Source: Pseudomonadota bacterium
GTDB lineage: Bacteria > Pseudomonadota > Gammaproteobacteria > Pseudomonadales > Oceanobacteraceae
NCBI GenBank assembly: GCA_023399105.1
Contig: JAEWQT010000040.1
Coordinates: 1 to 10,385 of the forward strand
DNA: 10,385 bases
Direction of reading: 5' to 3'
Below, one piece after another: positions 1 through 7,868 of this stretch (position 1 is the stretch's first letter; each line of letters opens with the position of its first letter). Made by a program: the position numbers and the translations under genes. The notes under the pieces are model-generated. The model saw only the letters and a list, made by a program, of their open reading frames with translations, searched no databases and was not told the DNA's origin.

Positions 1-413
1 ACATCGGCGTAAGGGGCCAGCCGCGATTCGGTGTAACGCATGGCGGCGAAGGATTTCGGATCGTCCGGCGCGCCCCAGTTGCCCTGACCATCGACCAGCG
101 GATAACGGTACGAGAACGGTTGCGCCATTAACACCATGGCCTCATAACAGGCGCTGTCGCCGTGCGGGTGGTATTTACCCAGCACATCACCCACGGTACG
201 GGCGGATTTCTTGTATTTGGCGGTGTGTTTCAGGCCCAGCTCGCTCATGGCGTAAACAATGCGGCGCTGTACCGGTTTCAGGCCGTCGCCAACGTGCGGC
301 AGGGCGCGGTCGAGAATCACGTACATGGAATAATTCAGGTACGCGCTTTCGGTGTATTGCTTTAACGACTGACGTTCAACGCCGTCATCGGTGTAGATGA
401 TCTGATTGGTCAT
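1..413 (-). CDS. parC: DNA topoisomerase IV subunit A, N-terminal part (incomplete)
   Basis: ParC is the breakage-reunion subunit of topoisomerase IV. With ParE it decatenates daughter chromosomes and relaxes supercoils in the cytoplasm. Only the first 137 codons are present; the gene runs off the left edge. The translation follows E. coli ParC closely with a 7-residue longer N-terminus. It has the [17 protein letters not shown] stretch (35-51), the winged-helix [16 protein letters not shown] segment (79-94) and the catalytic tyrosine Y127 in AAMRYTES (equivalent to E. coli Y120). The quinolone-resistance positions S87 and E91 (E. coli S80 and E84) are the susceptible residues. The ATG at 413 is chosen because the N-terminus aligns with the family; its ribosome site is weak (GGGAA close to the start). 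The gene diverges from the pirin gene and is separated from parE by two unrelated genes. Confidence 0.97.
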   Translation of the reverse strand, partial: MTNQIIYTDDGVERQSLKQYTESAYLNYSMYVILDRALPHVGDGLKPVQRRIVYAMSELGLKHTAKYKKSARTVGDVLGKYHPHGDSACYEAMVLMAQPFSYRYPLVDGQGNWGAPDDPKSFAAMRYTESRLAPYAD

Positions 414-604
414 AATTCCCGCAAGCCAGGCTCAGATAAAAGATGGGCCCGATTGTGACCGACCCGGCCGCTTTGAACAATGGGGCAGCGGCGCCATGAT
501 GGGTGGTTGGTTCGATAAAGTCGAAAGAAAACGGCCGGATTTTGCCAAAGTAATCTGCGCCGGATTGCGTACACTGGGGTGGTTACTGCTTACAGGAGAG
601 TGTT
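414..604. other. Divergent parC / pirin intergenic region
   Basis: This 191-bp gap lies between the divergently read parC and pirin genes, so it must hold both promoters unless one gene is read from elsewhere. I could not find a convincing -35/-10 pair on either strand. A lone TGTGA half-site at 454-458 lacks its partner arm. The clear signal is the pirin ribosome site AGGAG at 594-598, six bases before the ATG. The open frame on the plus strand through this gap has no homology I recognise and runs into the pirin gene in another frame, so it is not called. Confidence 0.6.
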
Positions 605-1459
605 ATGGCCAGTCTTATTCAGGGTGAAGACAAAGATCTGGATGGCTTTACCGTTACCCGCATTCTGCCCAGCCGGGTGAAGAAAATGGTGGGGCCGTTT
701 ATCTTTCTCGACCATATCGGCCCGGCGCATTTTGCCGCCGGCGAGGGCGTGAATGTGCGGCCGCATCCGCACATTGGTTTATCCACCCTTACTTATTTAT
801 TCAGCGGCAGCATGCTGCACCGCGACAGCCTCGGCAATGTGCAGGAAATTCTGCCCGGTGAGGTGAACTGGATGACCGCCGGCCGTGGCATTGTGCATTC
901 GGAACGGGAAACCCTTGAAGTGCGTGCCCGTGAGCATGAGCTGAACGGTCTGCAATTCTGGCTGGCCTTACCACCGGAAAAGGCCGAAATAGAACCGGCC
1001 TTTCAGCACGTTAAAAAACACCAGTTGCCGCACCGCTACCAGGGCAACACCATGATGCGGCTGGTGGCGGGCGAGGCTTATGGTATGACCTCGCCGGTGC
1101 GCAGCCATGCGCCGATGTTTTTTATCGACGTGATCAGTCAACAGGGCGAAATCATTACGCTGCCGTCTGCAACGCAGGAAAGCGCGCTGTATCTGCAGGA
1201 AGGCTCGGTGCGTATTAATGGCGAAGAATTTAAGGCAGGCGCCTTTGTGCTGCTGGAAAACAGCGACCGCATTCAGGTGAACGAATACAGCCGGCTGGTG
1301 TTGCTGGGCGGCGATGCTTACGCCAGCGTGCCCTATATTCGCTGGAACTTTGTTGCTTACAGCCGTGAGCGCATTAAACAGGCGGAAGACGACTGGCGTG
1401 AACAGCGCTTTCCACCCGTGCCGGGTGACAGCGACGAATACACGCCGTTGCCTGGGTAA
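605..1459 (+). CDS. Pirin-family bicupin protein
   Basis: This 284-residue protein belongs to the pirin family, iron-binding double cupins of the cytoplasm. Some members (human pirin, E. coli YhhW) have quercetin 2,3-dioxygenase activity; others act as redox or transcription cofactors. The N-terminal cupin spans roughly residues 13-120. It carries the signature HPHIGL and, further on, WMTAGRGIVHSE. The four expected metal ligands are present: H54, H56, H98 and E100, with almost the same spacing as human pirin H56, H58, H101 and E103. The C-terminal pirin domain covers about 170-275 and includes the RWNFVAYSRERI stretch common in longer proteobacterial pirins. The ATG at 605 is supported by AGGAG at 594-598. 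The gene is monocistronic, divergent from parC and convergent with the GGDEF-EAL gene. Its substrate cannot be told from sequence. Confidence 0.93.
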   Translation: MASLIQGEDKDLDGFTVTRILPSRVKKMVGPFIFLDHIGPAHFAAGEGVNVRPHPHIGLSTLTYLFSGSMLHRDSLGNVQEILPGEVNWMTAGRGIVHSERETLEVRAREHELNGLQFWLALPPEKAEIEPAFQHVKKHQLPHRYQGNTMMRLVAGEAYGMTSPVRSHAPMFFIDVISQQGEIITLPSATQESALYLQEGSVRINGEEFKAGAFVLLENSDRIQVNEYSRLVLLGGDAYASVPYIRWNFVAYSRERIKQAEDDWREQRFPPVPGDSDEYTPLPG

Positions 1460-1500
1460 TTATGTGGCGTTGTTTTAAGGGGGGCGTCTCCCGTCTCCCG

Positions 1501-1527
1501 TTAACGAACCGCATTGCGGTTCGTTAA
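1501..1527. terminator. Perfect 13-bp inverted repeat between convergent genes, possible bidirectional terminator
   Basis: Arms 1501-1513 and 1515-1527 are exact reverse complements around a single T. In RNA this would fold as a 12-bp stem with a 3-base loop. It lies 41 bp past the pirin stop and contains the TAA stop (1526-1524) of the minus-strand GGDEF-EAL gene. Its symmetry and position between convergent genes suggest a shared terminator or a 3'-end stabiliser. Neither strand shows a T-run after the stem, so it is not a textbook intrinsic terminator. Just to its left is a tandem 7-mer, CGTCTCC twice (1485-1498). Confidence 0.6.
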
Positions 1528-4340
1528 GCGTCGGGCGTGTTCCGATAACGCTGATAAAACTCATCCGCTGCCATGGGTTTGGCGTAGTAATAGCCCTGCA
1601 TCCATTCGCAGCCAAGTTCCTGCAATGTGCTTTCGTGGGCGGCGGTTTCCACCCCTTCGGCGACCACGGTTAGCCCCAGGCTGCTGGCCATGGCGACAAT
1701 GGCGCGGACAATTTCAAAGTCGTTAATATCGTCATTAATATCGCGTACAAAAGACTGGTCAATTTTCAGTACCGACACCGGCATGCTTTTCAGCTTGCTG
1801 AGTGAGGAATAACCGGTGCCGAAATCGTCGATGGAAAACTCCACACCCAGCGCCCGCAGCTGTTCAATTTGTTGCGACACTTCGGTGGTGCCCGACATCA
1901 TTAACCCTTCGGTGACTTCCAGCTCGAGCCAGTGCGGGTCAAAATTCAGCTGCTGCAGAATATCGGTAACGGTGTTCGCGAAGCTGGAATTAATTTGCAC
2001 CGGGGATACGTTAACGGCGATTTTTTCCAGCATTAATCCCTGTTCGCGCCAGAATAAAAACTGCTGACAGGTGCTGCGCAATACCCAGTAACCCAGTTCA
2101 ATAATCATGCCGCTGGTTTCGGCCAGCGGAATAAATTCCAGCGGGGAAATCATGCCGCGTGCCGGGTGTGGCCAGCGCAATAATGCTTCCGCCCGCTGGG
2201 GTTTGGCGGTGCCCAATTTAAATTGCGGTTGAAACGCCAGGGTAAATTGCCGGCTTTCCATGGCCGAACGCAGATCCTGTTCCAGCGACATACGCGAATG
2301 AATGCTGTCGGTCAGTTCCCGTTCGTAGTGATAGCAGCGGTTACGGCCCAGTTCTTTGGCTTTATGCAGCGCGGCATCGGCATTGCGGATCAGTTCATCA
2401 ACACTGTTGCCGTCCTGCGGAAATACGCTGATGCCGGCACTGGCAAATACACTGAGCAGGTGCCCCTGCAGGCTGTATGGCTGGGCAATTAATTGCAGCA
2501 ATTGTTCGCATTTTTCCTGAATGCGCTGCGCATCGTTAACGCTGGTGAGCACCACAATAAATTCATCACCACCGAGGCGCGAACAAATGTCGGTATCGCG
2601 GATATTATTGTGCAGACGATGCGCCACATCTTTCAGCAGCAGGTCGCCAATATCGTGACCGATGGTGTCGTTAATGTCTTTGAAGCGGTCCAGATCCAGA
2701 TACAGAATACCCAGCTGCTCTTCATTACGGCGGGCCAGATTCAGGGCATATTCCAGCTTTTTATTCAGCAGTAACCGGTTGGGCAGGTTGGTTAGGGCAT
2801 CGTGATGAGCAATATGCTCGAGATTTTGCTGGGTTTTTTTCAGGTCAGTAATATCGCGGCTTAAACCGAATACCCCTATTAATTGGCCTTTGCGATCGTA
2901 AATCGGCGTTTTCTGGGTTTCCAGCAACAGCATACGGCCATCGGCACTGTGTACCCACTCTTCGTTGGCGTTCATATTTTTGCGCGCCATGGCTTCGCTG
3001 TCTTTGGAGCGGAAAAATTCAGCGGTTTGCTGATCGAAGGCATCGTAGTCGGTTTTGCCGACGGGGTTGGTGCCCATCACCCGCACAAAGGGCTTGTTGC
3101 AAAAAACGTACCGGCCGTCGCAGTCTTTGTAAAAAATCAGGTCGGGAATGGAGTCCAGAATATTGCGGATCAGGCGGGTGCGGTCGCGCAGTTGTTCGTC
3201 ACTGAGCTGACGCCGGCGGCTTTCGCTCCACACCAGGAATAACACCAGCCCGGTCAGGCCGGAGGCAACCACCATCAGCAACAGCACCCAGCCATAACGG
3301 GACCAAAACCCCGGCCGCTGGTGCAGCAGCCGCGCCGAGGCCGGCAGTTCGGAGATGCTGATGCCGAAACGCGCCAGCTGACGGACATCGGCCAGGATAA
3401 CAGGAGTCAGCTGCCAATGTACCGGTAGTTCAGCCGCCCTGGCGCCCTGCAGAATCCGGTTGGCCATGGTCGCCACCTGGTGTGCAGCCTGCTGATGGTC
3501 GCTGACCACACCGCCGGTCAGTCCATCGCCAATGCCTTGTGGCCACAGATGCCACAGTGGGCTGGCGGATTGTTCACTGAGAAAGCTGATGGCGTCACGG
3601 AACGACTTTGGTTGCCCCAGACGATCCTGGCTAGCGGACAGCAGCAGGATGGGCTGATCACGCATGGTCTGCAGTCTGGCGGCCAGTTCGTCCCAGCTGA
3701 GGTCGGCCAGTGAATGCACCTGCAGAGTTTTATTTAGACTGTCGGTGGCTTGTTGCAGCAGGGGCAGATGGTCGCGCTGGCCGGAGCGGCCATCGGTAAT
3801 GACGTGCAGATTTTGCAGGCCGGGAAACAAGGAACGGCACAGGGCCAGAAATTCATACACGAACGGCAGTTCGGGCACCCCGGTGAGGTTGCCGCCCGGC
3901 AGCAGGCGGCGGATCAGGGCGGTGTCGCTGACGTTCATAAACACCACCGGGGTTCCGGCCAGCACCCGCTGCTGTTCCTGCGCCGCCAGTTGCAGGGCGC
4001 TGTTGCCGGCGACAATGGCCAGATCGTAGCGTTCGCCCTGTTGCTGTTTGCTGTGCAGCAGATTACCGAACTGCTGCAGGTAGGTGCTGCTGTTCAGCAG
4101 GTCGCTGTCCATATATTCCACATGCAGCTGCAGTGGTTGCTTAACCTGCTGGCGCAGCTGGCCGGACAGCGCCTGTACCAGTGACTGGGCCGCCGGATGC
4201 AGCGGCTCATAGGCCAGCAGCAACAGAATGCTGGCGGTTTTTGGGGGCGCCGGGGCTGTGGTCGTGTCGGCGGGCAGCCAGGATGACCAGCTCAGTAAGA
4301 GTACGGCCAGCCAGAACGGCCGTCTTTTGCGGTACATCAT
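1524..4340 (-). CDS. Membrane sensor with ABC-type substrate-binding, PAS, GGDEF and EAL domains
   Basis: This 938-residue cyclic-di-GMP enzyme senses a periplasmic signal. A signal peptide or anchor (about 5-24, hydrophobic after KRR) leads into a periplasmic region (about 33-325) resembling the ABC_sub_bind family, with a VVFMNVSD stretch near 132-139. A second membrane segment follows at about 350-371, then a PAS domain (about 388-500), a GGDEF domain (about 508-670) and an EAL domain (about 683-932). The cyclase motif GGDEF (590-594) is intact, with metal-ligand D549 and an RxxD inhibitory site (R581-D584) five residues before it. The phosphodiesterase residues are also kept: E718 of EAL, N777, E808, E811, D838-D839, K859, E895 and Q915. 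Both activities are therefore possible; which one dominates is unknown. It starts 36 nt after parE, with GGAGAAGGA ahead of two adjacent ATGs (4340, 4337), so the start is uncertain by one codon. Its stop lies inside a palindrome. Confidence 0.93.
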   Translation of the reverse strand: MMYRKRRPFWLAVLLLSWSSWLPADTTTAPAPPKTASILLLLAYEPLHPAAQSLVQALSGQLRQQVKQPLQLHVEYMDSDLLNSSTYLQQFGNLLHSKQQQGERYDLAIVAGNSALQLAAQEQQRVLAGTPVVFMNVSDTALIRRLLPGGNLTGVPELPFVYEFLALCRSLFPGLQNLHVITDGRSGQRDHLPLLQQATDSLNKTLQVHSLADLSWDELAARLQTMRDQPILLLSASQDRLGQPKSFRDAISFLSEQSASPLWHLWPQGIGDGLTGGVVSDHQQAAHQVATMANRILQGARAAELPVHWQLTPVILADVRQLARFGISISELPASARLLHQRPGFWSRYGWVLLLMVVASGLTGLVLFLVWSESRRRQLSDEQLRDRTRLIRNILDSIPDLIFYKDCDGRYVFCNKPFVRVMGTNPVGKTDYDAFDQQTAEFFRSKDSEAMARKNMNANEEWVHSADGRMLLLETQKTPIYDRKGQLIGVFGLSRDITDLKKTQQNLEHIAHHDALTNLPNRLLLNKKLEYALNLARRNEEQLGILYLDLDRFKDINDTIGHDIGDLLLKDVAHRLHNNIRDTDICSRLGGDEFIVVLTSVNDAQRIQEKCEQLLQLIAQPYSLQGHLLSVFASAGISVFPQDGNSVDELIRNADAALHKAKELGRNRCYHYERELTDSIHSRMSLEQDLRSAMESRQFTLAFQPQFKLGTAKPQRAEALLRWPHPARGMISPLEFIPLAETSGMIIELGYWVLRSTCQQFLFWREQGLMLEKIAVNVSPVQINSSFANTVTDILQQLNFDPHWLELEVTEGLMMSGTTEVSQQIEQLRALGVEFSIDDFGTGYSSLSKLKSMPVSVLKIDQSFVRDINDDINDFEIVRAIVAMASSLGLTVVAEGVETAAHESTLQELGCEWMQGYYYAKPMAADEFYQRYRNTPDA

Positions 4341-4376
4341 CGTTCCTTCTCCGACCGCAGGATCCCGGGGTGCCGT

Positions 4377-6269
4377 TCAGAGGGCGATATCGGCCTCGTT
4401 ACCGCGGGTTTCCAGCCAGTTTTTGCGATCACCGGCGCGTTTCTTCGCCAGCAGCATGTCCATCATCTCGTTGGTGCCATCGCCCGGTTCCAGCGCCAGC
4501 TGCACCAGCCGGCGGGTGTTCGGGTCCATGGTGGTTTCCCGCAGCTGCAGCGGGTTCATTTCACCCAGGCCTTTGAAGCGCTGCACGTTTACTTTGCCAC
4601 GCTTGTTCTCGGCACGGATGCGTTCCAGCACGCCTTCTTTTTCGGCTTCATCCAGCGCGTAGTAAACGTCCTTGCCAATATCGATACGGTACAACGGCGG
4701 CATGGCAACGTATACATGGCCTTCGCGCACCAGTTTCGGAAAGTGGCGTACAAACAGGGCACACAACAGCGTGGCGATGTGCAGGCCGTCGGAGTCGGCG
4801 TCGGCGAGAATGCAGATTTTGCCGTAACGCAGGCCGGATAAGTCATCGGAACCGGGGTCGATGCCCATGGCGACGGCGATATCGTGTACTTCCTGCGAAC
4901 CCAGAATTTCGTTGGAATCGACTTCCCAGGTGTTCAGGATTTTACCGCGCAACGGCAGGATAGCCTGGAATTCACGGTCGCGGGCCTGCTTGGCCGAGCC
5001 GCCGGCGGAATCCCCTTCCACCAGAAACAGTTCGCCGCGTTCGCTGTCCTGACCGGAACAGTCGGCCAGTTTGCCGGGCAGGGCCGGGCCTTGGGTAATC
5101 TTTTTACGCGCCACGGTTTTCGATTTGCGCAGCCGTGTCTGGGCGCTGGAAATGGCCAGCTCGGCAATCAGTTCGGCTTCGGCGGTGTGCTCGTTCAGCC
5201 ACAGCGCGAAGGAGTCTTTTACTACCCCGGCAATAAAGCTGGAGGCTTCGCGTGACGACAGACGCTCTTTGGTCTGGCCGGCAAACTGCGGATCAGCCAG
5301 TTTCGCCGAGAGCACATAGGAACAGCGTTCCCAGACGTCTTCCGGGGTGAGTTTGATACCGCGCGGCAGCAGATTACGGAATTCGCAGAACTCGCGCAGC
5401 GCATCCAGCAGGCCAGAGCGGAAACCGTTCACGTGGGTGCCGCCCTGAGCGGTCGGAATCAGGTTGACGTAGCTTTCCTGCAGCAGCTCACCGCCTTCCG
5501 GCAGCCAGTGCACGGCCCAGTCGACGCCTTCGGTGGAGCCGGTCATGGAGCCGGTAAAGGGCTCGGCTGGTAATACCTCGTAACCGGTGCTGGCCACTTT
5601 CAGGTAATCCTTCAGGCCGTCTTCGTAGTACCACTCGGCGCTGTCTTCGGCGTTCGGCGCGTTAAAGCGGATGCGCAGGCCCGGGCAAAGAACGGCTTTG
5701 GCGCGCAATACGTGCTTCAGGCGCGGTACGGAAAATTTCGGCGAGTCGAAGTATTTCGGGTCGGGCAGAAAACGCACGCTGGTGCCGGTTTTCTTTTTCG
5801 CGCAGCTGTCCACCACCTGCAGATCGAGGGCTTTGTAGCCGTCTTTAAAGCCGATACGCGACACCTGGCCATCGCGCCAGATGGTGACTTCCAGCACCTG
5901 CGACAGCGCGTTCACCACGGATACGCCCACCCCGTGCAGACCACCGGAAAACTGATAGTTGTCGTTGGAGAATTTACCACCGGCGTGCAGCTGGCTGAGG
6001 ATCAGCTCAACCCCGGAGACGCCGTGCTCGGGGTGAATGTCGGTCGGCATACCGCGGCCGTCGTCCAGTACGGTCATCGAGCCATCGCTGTGCAGCGTGA
6101 CTTCCACAAAGGTGGCGTGACCGGCCAGCGCTTCGTCCACAGAGTTATCGATGACTTCCTGCGCCAGATGGTTGGGGCGGGTGGTGTCGGTGTACATGCC
6201 CGGGCGTTTACGGACGGGGTCGAGACCACTTAAAACCTCAATCGATGACGCGGTGTATTGCTTGGACAT
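4377..6269 (-). CDS. parE: DNA topoisomerase IV subunit B
   Basis: ParE is the ATPase subunit that powers strand passage by topoisomerase IV, working with ParC. At 630 residues it has the same length as E. coli ParE. The GHKL ATPase domain shows EVIDNSVDEAL (38-48, with E38 as likely catalytic base and N42 as Mg ligand), DDGRGMP (69-75), GGKF (97-100) and the ATP-lid GGLHGVG (109-115). The transducer domain follows, then the TOPRIM domain with LVEGDSAGG (E418) and LADADSDG (D490, D492), and a C-terminal RFKGLGEMNP (564-573). Resistance-linked positions L445, S458 and E460 match the susceptible E. coli residues at identical numbering. The ATG at 6269 has GAGGT four bases upstream. The gene lies 25 nt behind yqiA, as in the E. 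coli yqiA-parE arrangement, and a c-di-GMP enzyme gene follows 36 nt later. Confidence 0.98.
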   Translation of the reverse strand: MSKQYTASSIEVLSGLDPVRKRPGMYTDTTRPNHLAQEVIDNSVDEALAGHATFVEVTLHSDGSMTVLDDGRGMPTDIHPEHGVSGVELILSQLHAGGKFSNDNYQFSGGLHGVGVSVVNALSQVLEVTIWRDGQVSRIGFKDGYKALDLQVVDSCAKKKTGTSVRFLPDPKYFDSPKFSVPRLKHVLRAKAVLCPGLRIRFNAPNAEDSAEWYYEDGLKDYLKVASTGYEVLPAEPFTGSMTGSTEGVDWAVHWLPEGGELLQESYVNLIPTAQGGTHVNGFRSGLLDALREFCEFRNLLPRGIKLTPEDVWERCSYVLSAKLADPQFAGQTKERLSSREASSFIAGVVKDSFALWLNEHTAEAELIAELAISSAQTRLRKSKTVARKKITQGPALPGKLADCSGQDSERGELFLVEGDSAGGSAKQARDREFQAILPLRGKILNTWEVDSNEILGSQEVHDIAVAMGIDPGSDDLSGLRYGKICILADADSDGLHIATLLCALFVRHFPKLVREGHVYVAMPPLYRIDIGKDVYYALDEAEKEGVLERIRAENKRGKVNVQRFKGLGEMNPLQLRETTMDPNTRRLVQLALEPGDGTNEMMDMLLAKKRAGDRKNWLETRGNEADIAL

Positions 6270-6294
6270 TCAGACCTCAGAACGGAGCGGTATT

Positions 6295-6903
6295 TCAGTA
6301 ATGCGCCGGAGTATAGCTTAAGGAGCCCCAGTGCAGCAGCATGGGCAGGCGTTCGGTGAAACGTTGGAAACTGTGATTGCCACCGCCTTCCAGCCAGCCC
6401 GGACACTGTCGGTACAGTTGCGCGGCCAGTCGGTAATCCAGCGTTTCATCACCGGTTTGCAGCAGCAGAAACAGATTCTCCGGGTGCTTAATGGTTGGGC
6501 AATCGAGCTGCTGCAGCTGCTGGATATGCTCCAGCGTCAGCTCGTGCACTTCGCCGGTATAAAAATGCCGGTTCGGCCCTAAATAATGTTCAAACAAAGC
6601 AAAAGGCCGCACGGCGGGATTGATCAGCGCCGCTTTCACGCCAAAGGTTTCGGTCAGATGAGTAGCGTAAAAGCCGCCCAGTGAGCTGCCAATGATCAGA
6701 ACGCGGGGGAATTGTTGCTGCAGCCGTGCCAGTTCAGCGCGGGCCAGTTCAATGGCTTCGGCGGGCGCAAACGGCAGTACGGGAACACGCAGCTGACCCG
6801 GCGCATGCCGATCAAATAACGCCTGCAGTTCCTGCGCTTTCTGTGATTGGGGCGAGCTTAAAAAGCCGTGCAGATACAGGCAGCCCAGATCTTTGGGGTA
6901 CAC
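6295..6903 (-). CDS. yqiA: YqiA-family alpha/beta-hydrolase, probable esterase
   Basis: This 202-residue protein matches the E. coli YqiA family (UPF0227), small cytoplasmic alpha/beta-hydrolases with reported esterase activity but no known natural substrate. The family opening LYLHGFLSSPQS lies at residues 9-20. The nucleophile elbow GSSLGG is at 72-77, with S74 as nucleophile. NPAVRPF (95-101) follows, then the acid region TGDETLDY (150-157, D152 or D156), and the histidine in EGGGNHSF (H177). This completes a plausible catalytic triad. The start is GTG at 6903, only 3 nt after the cpdA stop. No strong ribosome site is visible, which fits translational coupling to cpdA. No later start would keep the first beta strand. 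It sits directly before parE, as in E. coli. Confidence 0.93.
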   Translation of the reverse strand: MYPKDLGCLYLHGFLSSPQSQKAQELQALFDRHAPGQLRVPVLPFAPAEAIELARAELARLQQQFPRVLIIGSSLGGFYATHLTETFGVKAALINPAVRPFALFEHYLGPNRHFYTGEVHELTLEHIQQLQQLDCPTIKHPENLFLLLQTGDETLDYRLAAQLYRQCPGWLEGGGNHSFQRFTERLPMLLHWGSLSYTPAHY

Positions 6904-6906
6904 CGG

Positions 6907-7713
6907 TCAGTAACCTTTCACGGAGTAATCGATATCGAAGGCAATGTCTTCCACCCGGCTGACGCCGGTATCAACGCGGCCATCGGGGTGCAGATCCAGC
7001 CAGCGGTAACCCGGGGCCAGGGTATCCACGGAAAAATTTTCCGACCCCGGCGTGAACTGCACGCAGGTAGAGGGTGTGGATAAATAGCGGACCCCATCGA
7101 TGGTCTGGTCGCTTTCCTGATGCACATGGCCCCAGAGCACGCAGCGGACATTGTTATGACGGCGCACAATGGCCAGCAGGTCAGCGGCGTTGCGCAGACC
7201 AATGGTATCAATCCAGCGGCTGCCCATGGGCAGTGGATGATGATGAAAGCTGATTAAGGTGTGCAGGTCAGGGCGTTCCTGCAGGGTTTGTTCCAGTAAC
7301 TGCAGTTGATCCTCGGCCAGGTGGCCGTAAACAGAACCAACCACCTGGGAGTTCAGCAAAACCAACTGCCAATGTGGGGTGCGGACAATACGGTGTAAAT
7401 GCTCGGTGCCGTTGGCAACCTGCTGCAGGCTGGCGGGGTTGTCGTGATTGCCCTCAAACCAGAACACCGGGCAGGGAAAGCCGGATAAGGCGTTGTGCAG
7501 ATGCTGATAGGCGCGGATGCTGCCATCCTGCGCCAGGTCACCCGTAACCAGAATGGCATCCATGCGGGGTTGTTCACTGCGGACGATGTCCAGCACACAA
7601 TTCATGCTGTGCAGGGTTTTCATACCCAGCAAATGACCGTCTTCCGGGCCATTTAAATGGGTGTCGGTAATCTGTACCAGCCGCAGTGTTGTTGTTGTAT
7701 CCAGTGAATACAA
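6907..7713 (-). CDS. cpdA: 3',5'-cyclic-AMP phosphodiesterase
   Basis: CpdA hydrolyses cAMP to AMP in the cytoplasm and so limits signalling through CRP or Vfr. The 268-residue protein is a class III metallophosphoesterase and aligns along its whole length with E. coli CpdA (275 residues). Metal-binding motifs are complete: D17-x-H19 in ITDTHL, G58-D59 in TGDLAQDG, GNHD (88-91), the histidine run at 157-159 in FHHHPLP, and GHVH (195-198). STPSTCVQF (212-220) is another family stretch. The start is TTG at 7713: it has GAGGT five bases upstream, an in-frame TAA lies 18 bases before it, and the next methionine (residue 31) would remove the first metal motif. Codons 6-9 are four ACA threonines. 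The 175-nt gap upstream, wide for this operon, holds a CRP-like site. Confidence 0.96.
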   Translation of the reverse strand: MYSLDTTTTLRLVQITDTHLNGPEDGHLLGMKTLHSMNCVLDIVRSEQPRMDAILVTGDLAQDGSIRAYQHLHNALSGFPCPVFWFEGNHDNPASLQQVANGTEHLHRIVRTPHWQLVLLNSQVVGSVYGHLAEDQLQLLEQTLQERPDLHTLISFHHHPLPMGSRWIDTIGLRNAADLLAIVRRHNNVRCVLWGHVHQESDQTIDGVRYLSTPSTCVQFTPGSENFSVDTLAPGYRWLDLHPDGRVDTGVSRVEDIAFDIDYSVKGY

Positions 7714-7718
7714 ACGGC

Positions 7719-7723
7719 ACCTC
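7719..7723 (-). promoter_or_regulatory. Ribosome binding site that fixes the TTG start of cpdA
   Basis: The minus strand reads GAGGT here, five bases before the TTG at 7713. Because an in-frame stop lies just upstream and the next ATG is 30 codons inside the gene, this site decides the start. An overlapping ATG frame that begins at 7759 has no comparable ribosome site. Confidence 0.75.
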
Positions 7724-7844
7724 TGTCCTTAGAGCCTGGTTTGCAGTGAAAACAGGCATGTTCGCGGTAAAAAATCGGTTACGGACTGTTTGCTTGCTGG
7801 CAGCCGGTCAACCGGTACGCTTGGCTATTTTGCGTCAGTTTGTA

Positions 7845-7850
7845 ACTTTA
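7845..7850 (-). promoter_or_regulatory. Candidate -10 element of a cpdA promoter
   Basis: The minus strand reads TAAAGT, matching four of six bases of TATAAT. It would place the transcription start near 7838, giving a leader of about 125 nt before the cpdA TTG. There is no -35-like hexamer at 17 bp. The CRP-like palindrome is instead centred 41.5 bp upstream of the predicted start, the standard class II activator position. This is an inference from spacing alone. Confidence 0.4.
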
Positions 7851-7868
7851 CTGCCCCGATGGCAACGC

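Noticed and set aside
454..458. TGTGA in the parC/pirin gap, considered as a CRP site
   Set aside because: The second half-site six bases later reads CGGCC, with no resemblance to TCACA.
2834..2840. A run of seven A on the coding strand between the PAS and GGDEF domains, considered as a slippage or frameshift site
   Set aside because: The codons (CTG AAA AAA ACC) do not form a standard -1 slippery heptamer, the downstream frame is intact, and such runs are common at lysine pairs.
3750..4184. Long plus-strand open frames opposite the GGDEF-EAL, parE and yqiA genes
   Set aside because: They are antisense shadows of well-supported genes, with low-complexity glutamine- or arginine-rich translations and no recognisable domains.
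7574..7759. A 61-codon ATG frame on the minus strand overlapping the start of cpdA, considered as a leader peptide or alternative cpdA start
   Set aside because: It is in another frame from CpdA, has no ribosome site and shows no recognisable protein pattern. The TTG at 7713 explains the region.
7769..7774. Six T on the minus strand in the cpdA leader, considered as a terminator or attenuator
   Set aside because: No stem lies directly before it. The nearest pairing (five bases with a loop of about 30) is too weak.
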